Shown here piece after piece: positions 10,903 to 18,108 of a stretch of DNA of 64,000 nt. The stretch's first letter is position 1. Every line of letters begins with the position of its first letter. The notes below the pieces were generated by a model, which worked only from the letters and a program-made list of their open reading frames with translations, searched no databases and was not told the origin of the DNA. Source of the DNA: Pseudomonas sessilinigenes. Its GTDB lineage: Bacteria; Pseudomonadota; Gammaproteobacteria; Pseudomonadales; Pseudomonadaceae. The translations under genes and the position numbers were made by a program. The stretch spans positions 6,386,001-6,450,000 of the forward strand of contig NZ_CP027706.1 in assembly GCF_003850565.1 (NCBI RefSeq), written 5' to 3'.

Positions 10903-11943
10903 ATGCGAAACACGCCGATGCGCCTGGGCGACCTGTCGGTGGGGTTTGTCCACAGCCTGGCCGATGCCATTCGCAGCCACGACCTGGACCCGGTGCCTCT
11001 GCTGGAGCAATACGGCCTGGACAATGCGCGGCTGGCCGAAGCCGGGGCGCGCTTGTCGATCCCCCGCTACATGCGCCTGGGCCACGGAGCGATCCAGCTC
11101 ACCGGCGATCCGGCCCTGGGCCTGCGCATGGGGCGCCTGAGCCGCCTGAGCCAGGCCGGTCTGGCCGGTGTCACCGCCGCCCAGGCCCCGACCGTACGCG
11201 AAGCGGCGCGTTGCCTGACCCGCTTCGAAGCCCTGTACGGGTCCAACTATCGCGGCCAATCGAGTTTCTGCGAGGATGCCGACGGAGCCTGGCTGCGTTT
11301 CTACTCCATCAGCCCGTACAACGCCTATAACCGTTTCGTGGTGGATTCGATCATGTCCGGCTGGCTGCAACAGTTGTCCAGCCTGGCCGGGCAAACGGTG
11401 CATGCGCAAAGGATCGACATCGAGTTCGAGCAGCCCGACTACCACCAGGACTATGCCCTGCTCGGCCCTACTGCGGTGCACTTTGGCGCCGAATGCAACC
11501 AGCTGCGCCTGGACCGGGCCAGCCTGGTCCTGCGCAACCCCGAGCACTGCCCGAGCACTTGGCGCCATCTGCTGCAATTGTGCGAAAGGGAACTGGAACA
11601 ACTGACTCGAACTCGCAGCCTGCGCGAGCGCATCACTCAGTTGCTGGGACCGTTGCTCAGTGGTGGCCGGGAACCGGACCTGGAGGAAGTGGCCGCACAC
11701 TTGAAACTGCCGACCTGGACCTTACGCCGCAAACTGGCGGAAGAAGGCACGCAGTTCCGGGCGATTCTCAATGACACCCGGCGCGACCTGGCCATGACTT
11801 ACATACGCGATACCGAACTGGCGTTCGGCGAGATTGCCTATCTGTTGGGCTTTGCCTCGGCCGAGGCATTCCAGCGGGCCTTCAAGCGCTGGAGCAACCA
11901 GACTCCCGGGGAGTTTCGTCGCAGCCACCGGCAGTTCGGCTAA
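10903..11943 (+). CDS. AraC family transcriptional regulator (OruR/PF12625 type)
   Basis: 346 residues: a long N-terminal sensing domain of the arabinose-operon-regulator type found in OruR-like proteins (residues about 20-210) and a C-terminal AraC double helix-turn-helix (about 250-340). The latter reads LEEVAAHLKLPTWTLRRKLAEEG, then FGEIAYLLGFASAEAFQRAFKRW with the usual P-G-E-F ending. It starts 4 bases after the nitrilase-like gene and so is translated from the same message. Such regulators normally bind a small molecule; the upstream protein may bind or alter the signal, but that is only inference from the pairing. Confidence 0.87.
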   Translation: MRNTPMRLGDLSVGFVHSLADAIRSHDLDPVPLLEQYGLDNARLAEAGARLSIPRYMRLGHGAIQLTGDPALGLRMGRLSRLSQAGLAGVTAAQAPTVREAARCLTRFEALYGSNYRGQSSFCEDADGAWLRFYSISPYNAYNRFVVDSIMSGWLQQLSSLAGQTVHAQRIDIEFEQPDYHQDYALLGPTAVHFGAECNQLRLDRASLVLRNPEHCPSTWRHLLQLCERELEQLTRTRSLRERITQLLGPLLSGGREPDLEEVAAHLKLPTWTLRRKLAEEGTQFRAILNDTRRDLAMTYIRDTELAFGEIAYLLGFASAEAFQRAFKRWSNQTPGEFRRSHRQFG

Positions 11944-11974
11944 AAAAAAGCCACCGGCCTTACAGCTCGGTGGC
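11942..11974 (-). terminator. Terminator overlapping the end of the 28-residue gene
   Basis: On the minus strand GCCACCG pairs with CGGTGGC, followed by eight T residues. The TAA stop of the small gene lies in the loop, so the coding end and the terminator overlap. On the plus strand the T-run is absent, though the hairpin may still help end the AraC transcript. Confidence 0.75.
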
Positions 11975-12046
11975 ATCGTCTGCGGGTTCCAGAGGATCCA
12001 GCTCGAAAGCTTGATACTCCAGCAGCTCTTCTTGGTAATCGTCCAT
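11960..12046 (-). CDS. Small acidic protein, 28 residues, unknown function
   Basis: Too short for usual gene callers but well supported: ATG is preceded by a strong AAGGAG ribosome site 6 bases upstream, and the 28 codons end at a TAA inside an intrinsic terminator. The product begins MDDYQEELLEYQAFELDPL and ends DDATEL; it has ten or more acidic residues, no basic residue, no signal peptide and no membrane segment. A compact unit of ribosome site, short frame and terminator is what a real small-protein gene looks like. It is not recognised as a known family here. A role such as inhibitor or decoy of a basic partner can be imagined but is not shown. Confidence 0.6.
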   Translation of the reverse strand: MDDYQEELLEYQAFELDPLEPADDATEL

Positions 12047-12284
12047 GGAGACTCCTTTTCCGTTGATTGAATGGACCTGCGCTCGTTAGCCGCCAGGGTC
12101 AGCATAAGTTGCCGGGATGACAGGAAAAATACTACCCCCTAGGTCAAGATTTCTGTCATTGAAACGTAACGACCCATGAAAAATTTAGCGGGCAGCCGCC
12201 ATCGCCCGCTTGAGCGGCAAGCGGCGACGCTGTCGACAAAGGACGTATCTGTTGGAAAAGCCAGGCCCGGGCGACCGGAAGCTG

Positions 12285-12306
12285 CGATGGCGGTGGACCG
12301 CCATCG
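12285..12306. other. Hairpin downstream of the DUF2242-like lipoprotein gene
   Basis: Perfect 9-bp stem CGATGGCGG/CCGCCATCG with a TGGA loop, 11 bases beyond the lipoprotein stop. There is no T-run, so termination is uncertain. The rest of the gap from 12047 to 12284 holds no recognised feature. Confidence 0.45.
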
Positions 12307-12316
12307 ACGTGGCGCC

Positions 12317-13195
12317 TCAGCGCGGCAATGCCTGGATCGGCTCGGAGGGCGGTGGCAGCGTACTGGCGGGAGGGGGGGTAATGACGGGCGCTGGAGCGAG
12401 CACATCGCTTGCCGGCGTTGGCTCGCTTGCTGGAACCGGAACTATCGGAGCCGCCTGCACCGGGGGCACCACGGGCTGCGACATGCTCGGCTCAGGCTCG
12501 GCAACCGGGGTCACCGGGGTACTTGGGGCCGGCAAAGGCACTGCCAGCGGAGCAGGTGCAGGCTGGGGCTCTGCCTTGGCCGGGGGCTGGGCCTGGCTGT
12601 CCGGCTTGTTCTCAGGGACCCCGAGATCGGCCTTGGGCTTGTCCTCGACATGGGTGGCAGCCTTGGTTTCCTCAGGCAGGAACAACTCCAACAGGGCAAA
12701 GTAGCGCTCATAGAACTTGGCGGACGACACCGTCTCGCTGGCCACCTTGACCATCGAATCGTCGGTGGAGCCGATCGGCATCGATACCGACCCCAGGACC
12801 CCGACCCCGAGACTCGCCGAGTTGTTCAGCTTCTTCAGGGCATAGCGGTCCTGCAGGGCGTTGGCGAACACCGTCGAGCGACGACCGCCGGTCCCGTCCT
12901 TGGCGCAGACAATGTTGAAGCTGATTTCCAGGTGGGTCTCGCCGGTCTGCTGGAAGCTCTTGTGACCACTGACCAGCTTCGGATCATTGCTGGTGATGAT
13001 GTAGCCCTGGCTCAGCAGTGCGCGCCGCGCAGCTTCACAGGATGCCGTCTCGCTGACCGCATAGTTGCGCGAGAACGTACCCGAATCGTCGAAGCTTTCA
13101 TGCTCGTAGATGGCCGTCTTGTGCGATGAACAACCGGCGACCGCGGACAACAGCAATACCCCGGCGGCCGAGCGCAGGTGAAATGATCTAAACAT
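12317..13195 (-). CDS. Lipoprotein with DUF2242-like domain and proline-rich tail
   Basis: 292 residues from MFRSFHLRSAAGVLLL. A type II signal peptide is clear: hydrophobic core then lipobox A-V-A-G-C with C21 as the lipidated cysteine and SS at +1/+2, predicting outer-membrane placement. Residues about 22-175 form a globular domain similar to what is called DUF2242 (ETASCEAARRALLSQGY, KLVSGHKSFQQ, LGVGVLGSVSMPIGST). The last 100 residues are low-complexity, rich in proline, alanine and valine (VPLPAPSTPVTPV), possibly a spacer through peptidoglycan. An in-frame Met 51 bases earlier was rejected because it would bury the signal peptide. Function unknown; stands alone. Confidence 0.75.
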   Translation of the reverse strand: MFRSFHLRSAAGVLLLSAVAGCSSHKTAIYEHESFDDSGTFSRNYAVSETASCEAARRALLSQGYIITSNDPKLVSGHKSFQQTGETHLEISFNIVCAKDGTGGRRSTVFANALQDRYALKKLNNSASLGVGVLGSVSMPIGSTDDSMVKVASETVSSAKFYERYFALLELFLPEETKAATHVEDKPKADLGVPENKPDSQAQPPAKAEPQPAPAPLAVPLPAPSTPVTPVAEPEPSMSQPVVPPVQAAPIVPVPASEPTPASDVLAPAPVITPPPASTLPPPSEPIQALPR

Positions 13196-13287
13196 CGAGA
13201 ATCCTGAGGAAAACGCTTCGGCGCGTATTGTGCTACAGATCAGCATCGCGCAGTTCGGCTAATTGATGGCGTTGATCTCACGCAAGG

Positions 13288-14187
13288 TTACTGACCACTA
13301 TTTACCGGAAAAAGTCGTTCGCTCAAATGTTCGATCAGCACTCGCAGCTTCGCAGCGGCATGCCGGCTCGACGGCCACAGCAACCAGAAGGTGCCGTTGA
13401 ATTCCAGGTATTCGTCGAGTACCACCTGCAGCTCTTGGCGCTCGATGGCGGAACGCACCATGAAGTCCGGCAAGCAGGCAATGCCCAGGCCGCTGCGGGC
13501 TGCTTGCTCCAGTGCTTCGGTGGAGCTGCTGGTCAAGCGAGTCGGCAACAGCGGTTCAGGCTGGTGGAGCCGAGGCTTGAATGGCCAGGCCTCAAGCTTA
13601 CCGGTGTGATGGAAGATGTGCCGCAGGCAGGCGTGCTCATGCAGCTCCTGGGGCGACTGGGGCAACCCGCGGGCCTGGAAGTAGCCGGGGCTGCCCACCA
13701 GCACCATGCGAAAACGTCCCACCTGCCGGGCCAACAAGCGTGAATCCTTGGGGTTGCCGGTGCGTACCACCAGATCGAAGCCCTCTTCCACTACGTCCAC
13801 CATGCGGTCGGACAGGTCGACATCCAGCTCGATCTGCGGGTAGCGCAACATGAACTCCGCCAGCACCGGCATCAACAGGCTATGGGCCTGGGGCGCGCTG
13901 ATCCGCAGTTTGCCCACGGGGGCACTGGCCGAATCGCATAACTGGAATTGCGCCAGCTCGACCTCGGCGGCAATCCGGCGGCAACGCTCAAGGAGCCCCG
14001 CCCCTTCGGCGGTAAGGCTGATACTGCGGGTGGTGCGATGAAAGAGGCGGGTTTCCAGCCGCTCCTCCAAGCGCGCAATACTTTTGCCCACGGCCGAGGA
14101 CGACACCCCCAGGAGGCGCCCGGCCTCGGTGAAGCTGCGAGTCTCCGCCACCTGCATGAACACCGGGATACTGCCCAACCAATCCAT
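13288..14187 (-). CDS. LysR family transcriptional regulator (CrgA-like)
   Basis: 299 residues. The helix-turn-helix is SFTEAGRLLGVSSSAVGKSIARLEERL, followed by FHRTTRSISLTAEG, wording typical of the CrgA/DmlR branch of LysR regulators, and an effector domain with DLSDRMVDVVEEGFDLVVRTG. It is divergent from the MFS exporter gene, with start codons 114 bases apart, so it very likely controls that transporter. The inducer cannot be read from sequence. Length is normal and no defects are seen. Confidence 0.87.
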   Translation of the reverse strand: MDWLGSIPVFMQVAETRSFTEAGRLLGVSSSAVGKSIARLEERLETRLFHRTTRSISLTAEGAGLLERCRRIAAEVELAQFQLCDSASAPVGKLRISAPQAHSLLMPVLAEFMLRYPQIELDVDLSDRMVDVVEEGFDLVVRTGNPKDSRLLARQVGRFRMVLVGSPGYFQARGLPQSPQELHEHACLRHIFHHTGKLEAWPFKPRLHQPEPLLPTRLTSSSTEALEQAARSGLGIACLPDFMVRSAIERQELQVVLDEYLEFNGTFWLLWPSSRHAAAKLRVLIEHLSERLFPVNSGQ

Positions 14188-14300
14188 TGTCGACTCCGGA
14201 ATTAAGGACCTGGATGTCCGATAAGTTCGGAACCTTAGCCTATTTTTCCCTCATGGGCAGCGCCCTACCCTGTATCTCCCTTTCCACCATGGAGCCTTCC

Positions 14301-15506
14301 ATGAATCGCCCAGTCGATGCCTGCGAGCTGCTGCCCCCTGTCACTGAAACCTCTGAACGCCTTCCCGTCGGCGGCCTTCTGGCCCTGGCGAGTGCAGGCT
14401 TCATCACCCTGTTGACCGAAGCCATGCCGGCCGGATTACTGCCACAAATGAGCCAGGGCCTTGAGGTCTCGCCGCCCCTGATCGGGCAACTGGTCACCCT
14501 GTATGCCCTGGGTTCGCTGCTGGCGGCAATTCCCCTGGTGACCCTGACTCAAAGTTGGCGACGGCGCCCCCTGTTGCTGATCGCCATTGGCGGGTTCGCC
14601 ATCGTCAACAGCATCACCGCTCTTTCCAGCGACTACAGCCTGACCCTGGTCGCCCGCTTCTGCGCTGGGGTCTTCGCCGGTTTGCTCTGGGCCCTGCTCG
14701 CCGGCTACGCCAGTCGCATGGTGGCGCCTCACTTGCAGGGACGGGCGATCGCCATGGCCATGCTCGGTGCGCCTGTCGCGTTGTCCATCGGTATTCCTGC
14801 GGGGACCTTGCTCGGCAACATGGTGGGTTGGCGTATGAGTTTCGCCATCATGACGCTACTGACCCTGGGGTTGGTCCTCTGGGTACTCCGGCAGGTGCCG
14901 GACTTCCCGGGGCTACGCCCCCAGAAACGCCTTCCCCTGCGCCGGGTCCTGGCATTGCCGGGCGTCAGGCCGGTGTTGTTCGTGACCTTCACCTATGTGT
15001 TGGGCCACAACATTCTCTACACCTACATTGCGCCCTTTCTTGAACCCGCCGGTCTTGGCGGACAGATCGAACGTGTGCTGCTGGTGTTCGGCCTGGCCGC
15101 CCTGCTGAGTATCTGGGCGATCGGCTTGCTGATCGATCGCTGGCTAAGGGCACTGGTGCTGGTCAGTTGCCTGCTGTTCATCGCCTCGACCCTGCTACTG
15201 GGGCTGCTGCCCCAGGGACCAACGACGATCTATGCCGCGACGGTGATCTGGGGGCTTTCGTTCGGAGGTATTCCCACCCTGTTGCAGACCGCGCTGGCCA
15301 AATCTGCTGGTGAACATGCCGACGCCGCGCAATCGATGCTGGTGACCTTGTGGAACCTGGCGATCGCCGGGGGCGGCCTGGGCGGCGCAATGCTGCTCCA
15401 GGGACCGGGGGTGACCAGCTTTCCCTGGGTGATCGGCGGCCTGTTGCTGATGGCCCTGCTGGTAGCGATTAGCGCCAAGCGACAAGGGTTTGCGGCTTAC
15501 CGCTAA
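14301..15506 (+). CDS. MFS transporter, DHA1-type drug/sugar efflux
   Basis: 401 residues with twelve hydrophobic segments, of the arabinose-efflux / chloramphenicol-resistance-like DHA1 group (first helix FITLLTEAMPAGLLPQMS, second YALGSLLAAIPLV). The helix 4 region is RFCAGVFAGLLWALLAGYASR, and motif-C-like glycines (GAPVALSIGIPAGTLLGN) lie in helix 5, a mark of exporters. The start chosen (MNRPVDACELL) has GGAG six bases upstream; an ATG 12 bases earlier is also in frame. The divergent LysR gene is its probable regulator. Substrate unknown. A two-way terminator separates it from ppiD. Confidence 0.85.
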   Translation: MNRPVDACELLPPVTETSERLPVGGLLALASAGFITLLTEAMPAGLLPQMSQGLEVSPPLIGQLVTLYALGSLLAAIPLVTLTQSWRRRPLLLIAIGGFAIVNSITALSSDYSLTLVARFCAGVFAGLLWALLAGYASRMVAPHLQGRAIAMAMLGAPVALSIGIPAGTLLGNMVGWRMSFAIMTLLTLGLVLWVLRQVPDFPGLRPQKRLPLRRVLALPGVRPVLFVTFTYVLGHNILYTYIAPFLEPAGLGGQIERVLLVFGLAALLSIWAIGLLIDRWLRALVLVSCLLFIASTLLLGLLPQGPTTIYAATVIWGLSFGGIPTLLQTALAKSAGEHADAAQSMLVTLWNLAIAGGGLGGAMLLQGPGVTSFPWVIGGLLLMALLVAISAKRQGFAAYR

Positions 15507-15533
15507 CCGCTCATGGATAGAGATCATCCCCGC

Positions 15534-15569
15534 AAAAAAAAGACCCCGGCTTTTAGGCCGGGGTCTTTT
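15534..15569. terminator. Bidirectional terminator between MFS gene and ppiD
   Basis: Stem GACCCCGGC/GCCGGGGTC with a six-base loop, eight A residues on one side and four T on the other, between two convergent genes. Confidence 0.88.
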
Positions 15570-15588
15570 CAACACAGGGGAACAGGCA

Positions 15589-17460
15589 TCAGTAACGCTT
15601 GATATCCGCCTGGTTTTCCAACTGCTTGCGATAGGCCGCAAAGTCTTGCTGGCCTACGCGCGAGGCCAGGAAGCGGCGGTATTGGGCCTTCTCTTCGTCG
15701 GTCGGCGCCACGGCTTCGTTGACTGCATCGAGTTGCAGGACCAGCAGGTTGCCATTAGGCAAGGTCACGCTGGTGAAGCTCGGCTTGTCCTTGGATTCAG
15801 GCTTGCTCATGCGGAACAGGGCCTGCAGCACAGTCGGGTCGATACCTTCCTGGCCACGGGTCACGGCCTTGGCGACCTTCCAGTCCTGGCCATCCACCGG
15901 CTTGTTCAACGCGACCTTGCCATCACGCAGGCTGGCGATCAGCTCTTCAGCCTTGGTCTTGGCAGCAGCACTGGCGTGCTCCTTGGCCAATTGCGTACGG
16001 ATGGCCGTGGCGACGCTTTCCAGAGGCAGTTGCTCAGGCTTGCGATGCTCCTTGGCGCGCAACACCACGACAGTCTCCGGGTCCAGCTCGATGGCGGTGC
16101 TGTTGGCACCTTCATCCAGGACTTCGGTGCTGAAGGCGGCCTGTACTACGGCACGATTGGCGGCAATACCGTCACCACCCTCGCGACCGAACGGCGCGGA
16201 GGTATGTATGGTGAGCTTCAGGTCCTGGGCTGGCTGGGCCAGATCGGACGCTTCGAACGACGAGTCTTCCAGTTGCTTGGTCGCATCGACGAAACGCTGC
16301 TCGACCTGCTGGGCCTTCAGCTCACGGGTCAGCTTGTCCTTGAGGCTGGCGAAGCTCGGCACTTGTGGTGCTTCGACGCCCAGCAGCTTGATCAGGTGAT
16401 AACCGAAGTCGGTACGCACCGGAGCGGAAACCTGGTCCTTGTCCAGCGCATACAGGGCCTTCTCGAAGGCCGGGTCGTAGACGCCAGGGCCAGCGAAGCC
16501 CAGGTCACCGCCATTGTTGGCCGAACCTGGATCCTGGGAAAACTCCTTGGCCAGCGCCTCGAAGCTTTCACCCTTGGCCAGGCGCGCCTGGATCTCTTCG
16601 ATCTTGGCCTTGGCCTGGGCCTCGTTCATCTTGTCGTTGACTTCGATCAGGATGTGCGCGGCACGACGCTGCTCGGACAGGTTGGCGACTTCCTTCTGAT
16701 ACAGCGCTTGCAGGTCCTCGTCCTTGACGCTGACCTGGTCGAAGAAAGCGGCCTTCTTCAGCTCGATGTAGTCGATCACGACCTGGTCAGGCGTCATGAA
16801 CTCCTTCGCGTGCTGGTCGTAGTAGGCCTTGACCTCGTCATCGGTCAGCTTGATCGCGGCCGGGTCGGCCTTGACGGTCAGGGAAGCGAAGTCACGGGTC
16901 TGCTTCTCCAGGCGGGCGAATGCCAGCACCTGGGCATCCGTGACGAAGCCACTGCCTGCCAGTCCAGCGCGCACCTGACCGATCAGCATTTCCTGGCTGA
17001 GCATCTGGCGGAACTGTAAGCGGGTGTAACCCAGCTGGCGGATAACCTGATCGAAACGATCAGGGCTGAACTTGCCCTCGACCTGGAATTCCGGCGTCTG
17101 CAGGATCACCTGATCCAATGCCCCTTCAGAGAAGGCGAACTTGGAGTCCTGGGCACCTTGCAACAACAGCTTGCGATCGATCAGCCCCTTCAGGGCAGCT
17201 TCACGCAGCATCTTCTCATCGAGCAGAGAGGCGTCGAAGTCCTTGCCCAACTGTTGCATCAGCTGACGACGTTGCATGTCGACGGCTTGGCTCAACTCGT
17301 TCTGAGTGATCTCCTCACCGTTGACCTTGGCCGCATCCTGGTTATGGGTAGTGGCCTTGAAAATGGCATCGAAACCGGTCAACGCCAACAGTGCGACGAT
17401 GACCCCGATGATGGTTTTGGCAATCCAGCCTTGTGAATTGTCCCTGATATTCTGCAGCAT
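15589..17460 (-). CDS. ppiD: Periplasmic peptidyl-prolyl isomerase / chaperone PpiD
   Basis: Inner-membrane-anchored periplasmic folding factor that helps proteins leaving the Sec translocon. 623 residues, as in E. coli PpiD. A short cytoplasmic N-terminus (MLQNIRDNSQGWIAK) precedes the single membrane helix TIIGVIVALLALTGF at about 16-30. A SurA-like N-terminal chaperone domain follows, then a parvulin-type PPIase domain around residues 265-360 (AAHILIEVND, AKEFSQDPGSANNGG, DFGYHLIKLLG). The start is fixed by the family N-terminus; an upstream in-frame extension of 39 codons runs into the tRNA-like sequence and terminator. It follows hupB in the usual proteobacterial order. Confidence 0.95.
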   Translation of the reverse strand: MLQNIRDNSQGWIAKTIIGVIVALLALTGFDAIFKATTHNQDAAKVNGEEITQNELSQAVDMQRRQLMQQLGKDFDASLLDEKMLREAALKGLIDRKLLLQGAQDSKFAFSEGALDQVILQTPEFQVEGKFSPDRFDQVIRQLGYTRLQFRQMLSQEMLIGQVRAGLAGSGFVTDAQVLAFARLEKQTRDFASLTVKADPAAIKLTDDEVKAYYDQHAKEFMTPDQVVIDYIELKKAAFFDQVSVKDEDLQALYQKEVANLSEQRRAAHILIEVNDKMNEAQAKAKIEEIQARLAKGESFEALAKEFSQDPGSANNGGDLGFAGPGVYDPAFEKALYALDKDQVSAPVRTDFGYHLIKLLGVEAPQVPSFASLKDKLTRELKAQQVEQRFVDATKQLEDSSFEASDLAQPAQDLKLTIHTSAPFGREGGDGIAANRAVVQAAFSTEVLDEGANSTAIELDPETVVVLRAKEHRKPEQLPLESVATAIRTQLAKEHASAAAKTKAEELIASLRDGKVALNKPVDGQDWKVAKAVTRGQEGIDPTVLQALFRMSKPESKDKPSFTSVTLPNGNLLVLQLDAVNEAVAPTDEEKAQYRRFLASRVGQQDFAAYRKQLENQADIKRY

Positions 17461-17525
17461 GCGTCCCCCAGAAACGGCTGTACTTCTGTTTTGAGCAACC
17501 GTGGAGCGTGGGTAGAGTCCGGATA

Positions 17526-17552
17526 GAAGAAAGGCGCATCCGAGGATGCGCC
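17526..17552 (-). terminator. Terminator after hupB and the tRNA-like sequence
   Basis: On the minus strand GGCGCATCC pairs with GGATGCGCC, followed by TTTCTTC. It sits 10 bases beyond the CCA end of the tRNA-Asp-like sequence, as a terminator of a real tRNA gene would. Confidence 0.75.
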
Positions 17553-17562
17553 TTCTCGTAAC

Positions 17563-17640
17563 TGGCGGAGCGGACAAGAGCTGAACCTGCGACCCTCGGC
17601 GTGAACCGGTTATGTACCGGTCAACTGGCGCCCCGCTGCC
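17563..17640 (-). pseudogene. Degenerate tRNA-Asp-like sequence
   Basis: Read on the minus strand, the 78 bases align along their whole length with bacterial tRNA-Asp. The 3' end CCGCTCCGCCA is intact, and the 5' GG(C)AGCGG can still form the acceptor stem with one bulged C. The T arm (GCAGG/CTTGT, loop TTCAGCT) still pairs with two wobbles. The anticodon arm has lost its normal form and no GUC anticodon remains. An alternative hairpin ACCGG/CCGGT shows a 7-base loop with CAU in the anticodon position. It is followed by an intrinsic terminator. It is most simply a tRNA pseudogene; a structured RNA end for the hupB transcript is the alternative. Confidence 0.6.
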
Positions 17641-17687
17641 AGATCAGGCATGACCCGACCCGGATGGGCAAAGACCCTTGAAGAAAC

Positions 17688-17960
17688 TTAGTTAACGGCT
17701 TCTTTCAGTGCTTTACCAGCTTTGAAACCTGGCTTTTTAGCAGCAGCGATTTCCAGAGTCTTGCCGGTCTGTGGGTTGCGGCCGACACGAGCTGGACGAT
17801 CAGTTACGGAGAAAGTGCCAAAACCAACCAGAACAACAGAGTCACCGGCCTTCAGAGCGCCAGTAACGGATTCGATTACTGCATCCAGCGCACGGCCAGC
17901 AGCAGCTTTCGGGAGATCAGCAGATGCAGCGATAGCATCAATCAGTTCCGACTTGTTCAC
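17688..17960 (-). CDS. hupB: DNA-binding protein HU-beta
   Basis: 90-residue histone-like protein that bends DNA non-specifically and organises the nucleoid, working as a homo- or heterodimer. The sequence is textbook [20 protein letters not shown], the beta-arm region [25 protein letters not shown] with the intercalating N-P pair, and [18 protein letters not shown] at the C-terminus. It lies just downstream of lon, the conserved arrangement in proteobacteria, and has its own near-consensus promoter. Codon use looks like that of a highly expressed gene, with lower GC than neighbouring accessory genes. Confidence 0.97.
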   Translation of the reverse strand: MNKSELIDAIAASADLPKAAAGRALDAVIESVTGALKAGDSVVLVGFGTFSVTDRPARVGRNPQTGKTLEIAAAKKPGFKAGKALKEAVN

Positions 17961-18054
17961 TCTAAGTCCCCTTATATATCTATGAGTATGATTCTAAGTT
18001 TTTTGGTGAAAGCAAAAACGAGTGCTGAATGGCCTACAGGCACTTAAGAGCCGC

Positions 18055-18084
18055 TTTATAACAAGGGCTCTAAAAAGCTGTCAA
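18055..18084 (-). promoter_or_regulatory. Sigma-70 promoter of hupB
   Basis: On the minus strand TTGACA, an 18-base spacer and TATAAA, about 95 bases before the hupB start; a near-perfect housekeeping promoter fitting strong HU expression. Confidence 0.75.
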
Positions 18085-18108
18085 GGAAGCCCCCCAGGCT
18101 AATGCGTA

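Noticed and set aside
15490..17019. A 509-codon frame opposite ppiD
   Set aside because: Mirror of the ppiD coding pattern; begins inside the MFS gene end and crosses a terminator.
17563..17640. Calling the tRNA-like sequence a functional tRNA-Met because of the CAU loop
   Set aside because: The D arm and stem lengths do not fit a working tRNA; the end-to-end likeness is to tRNA-Asp.
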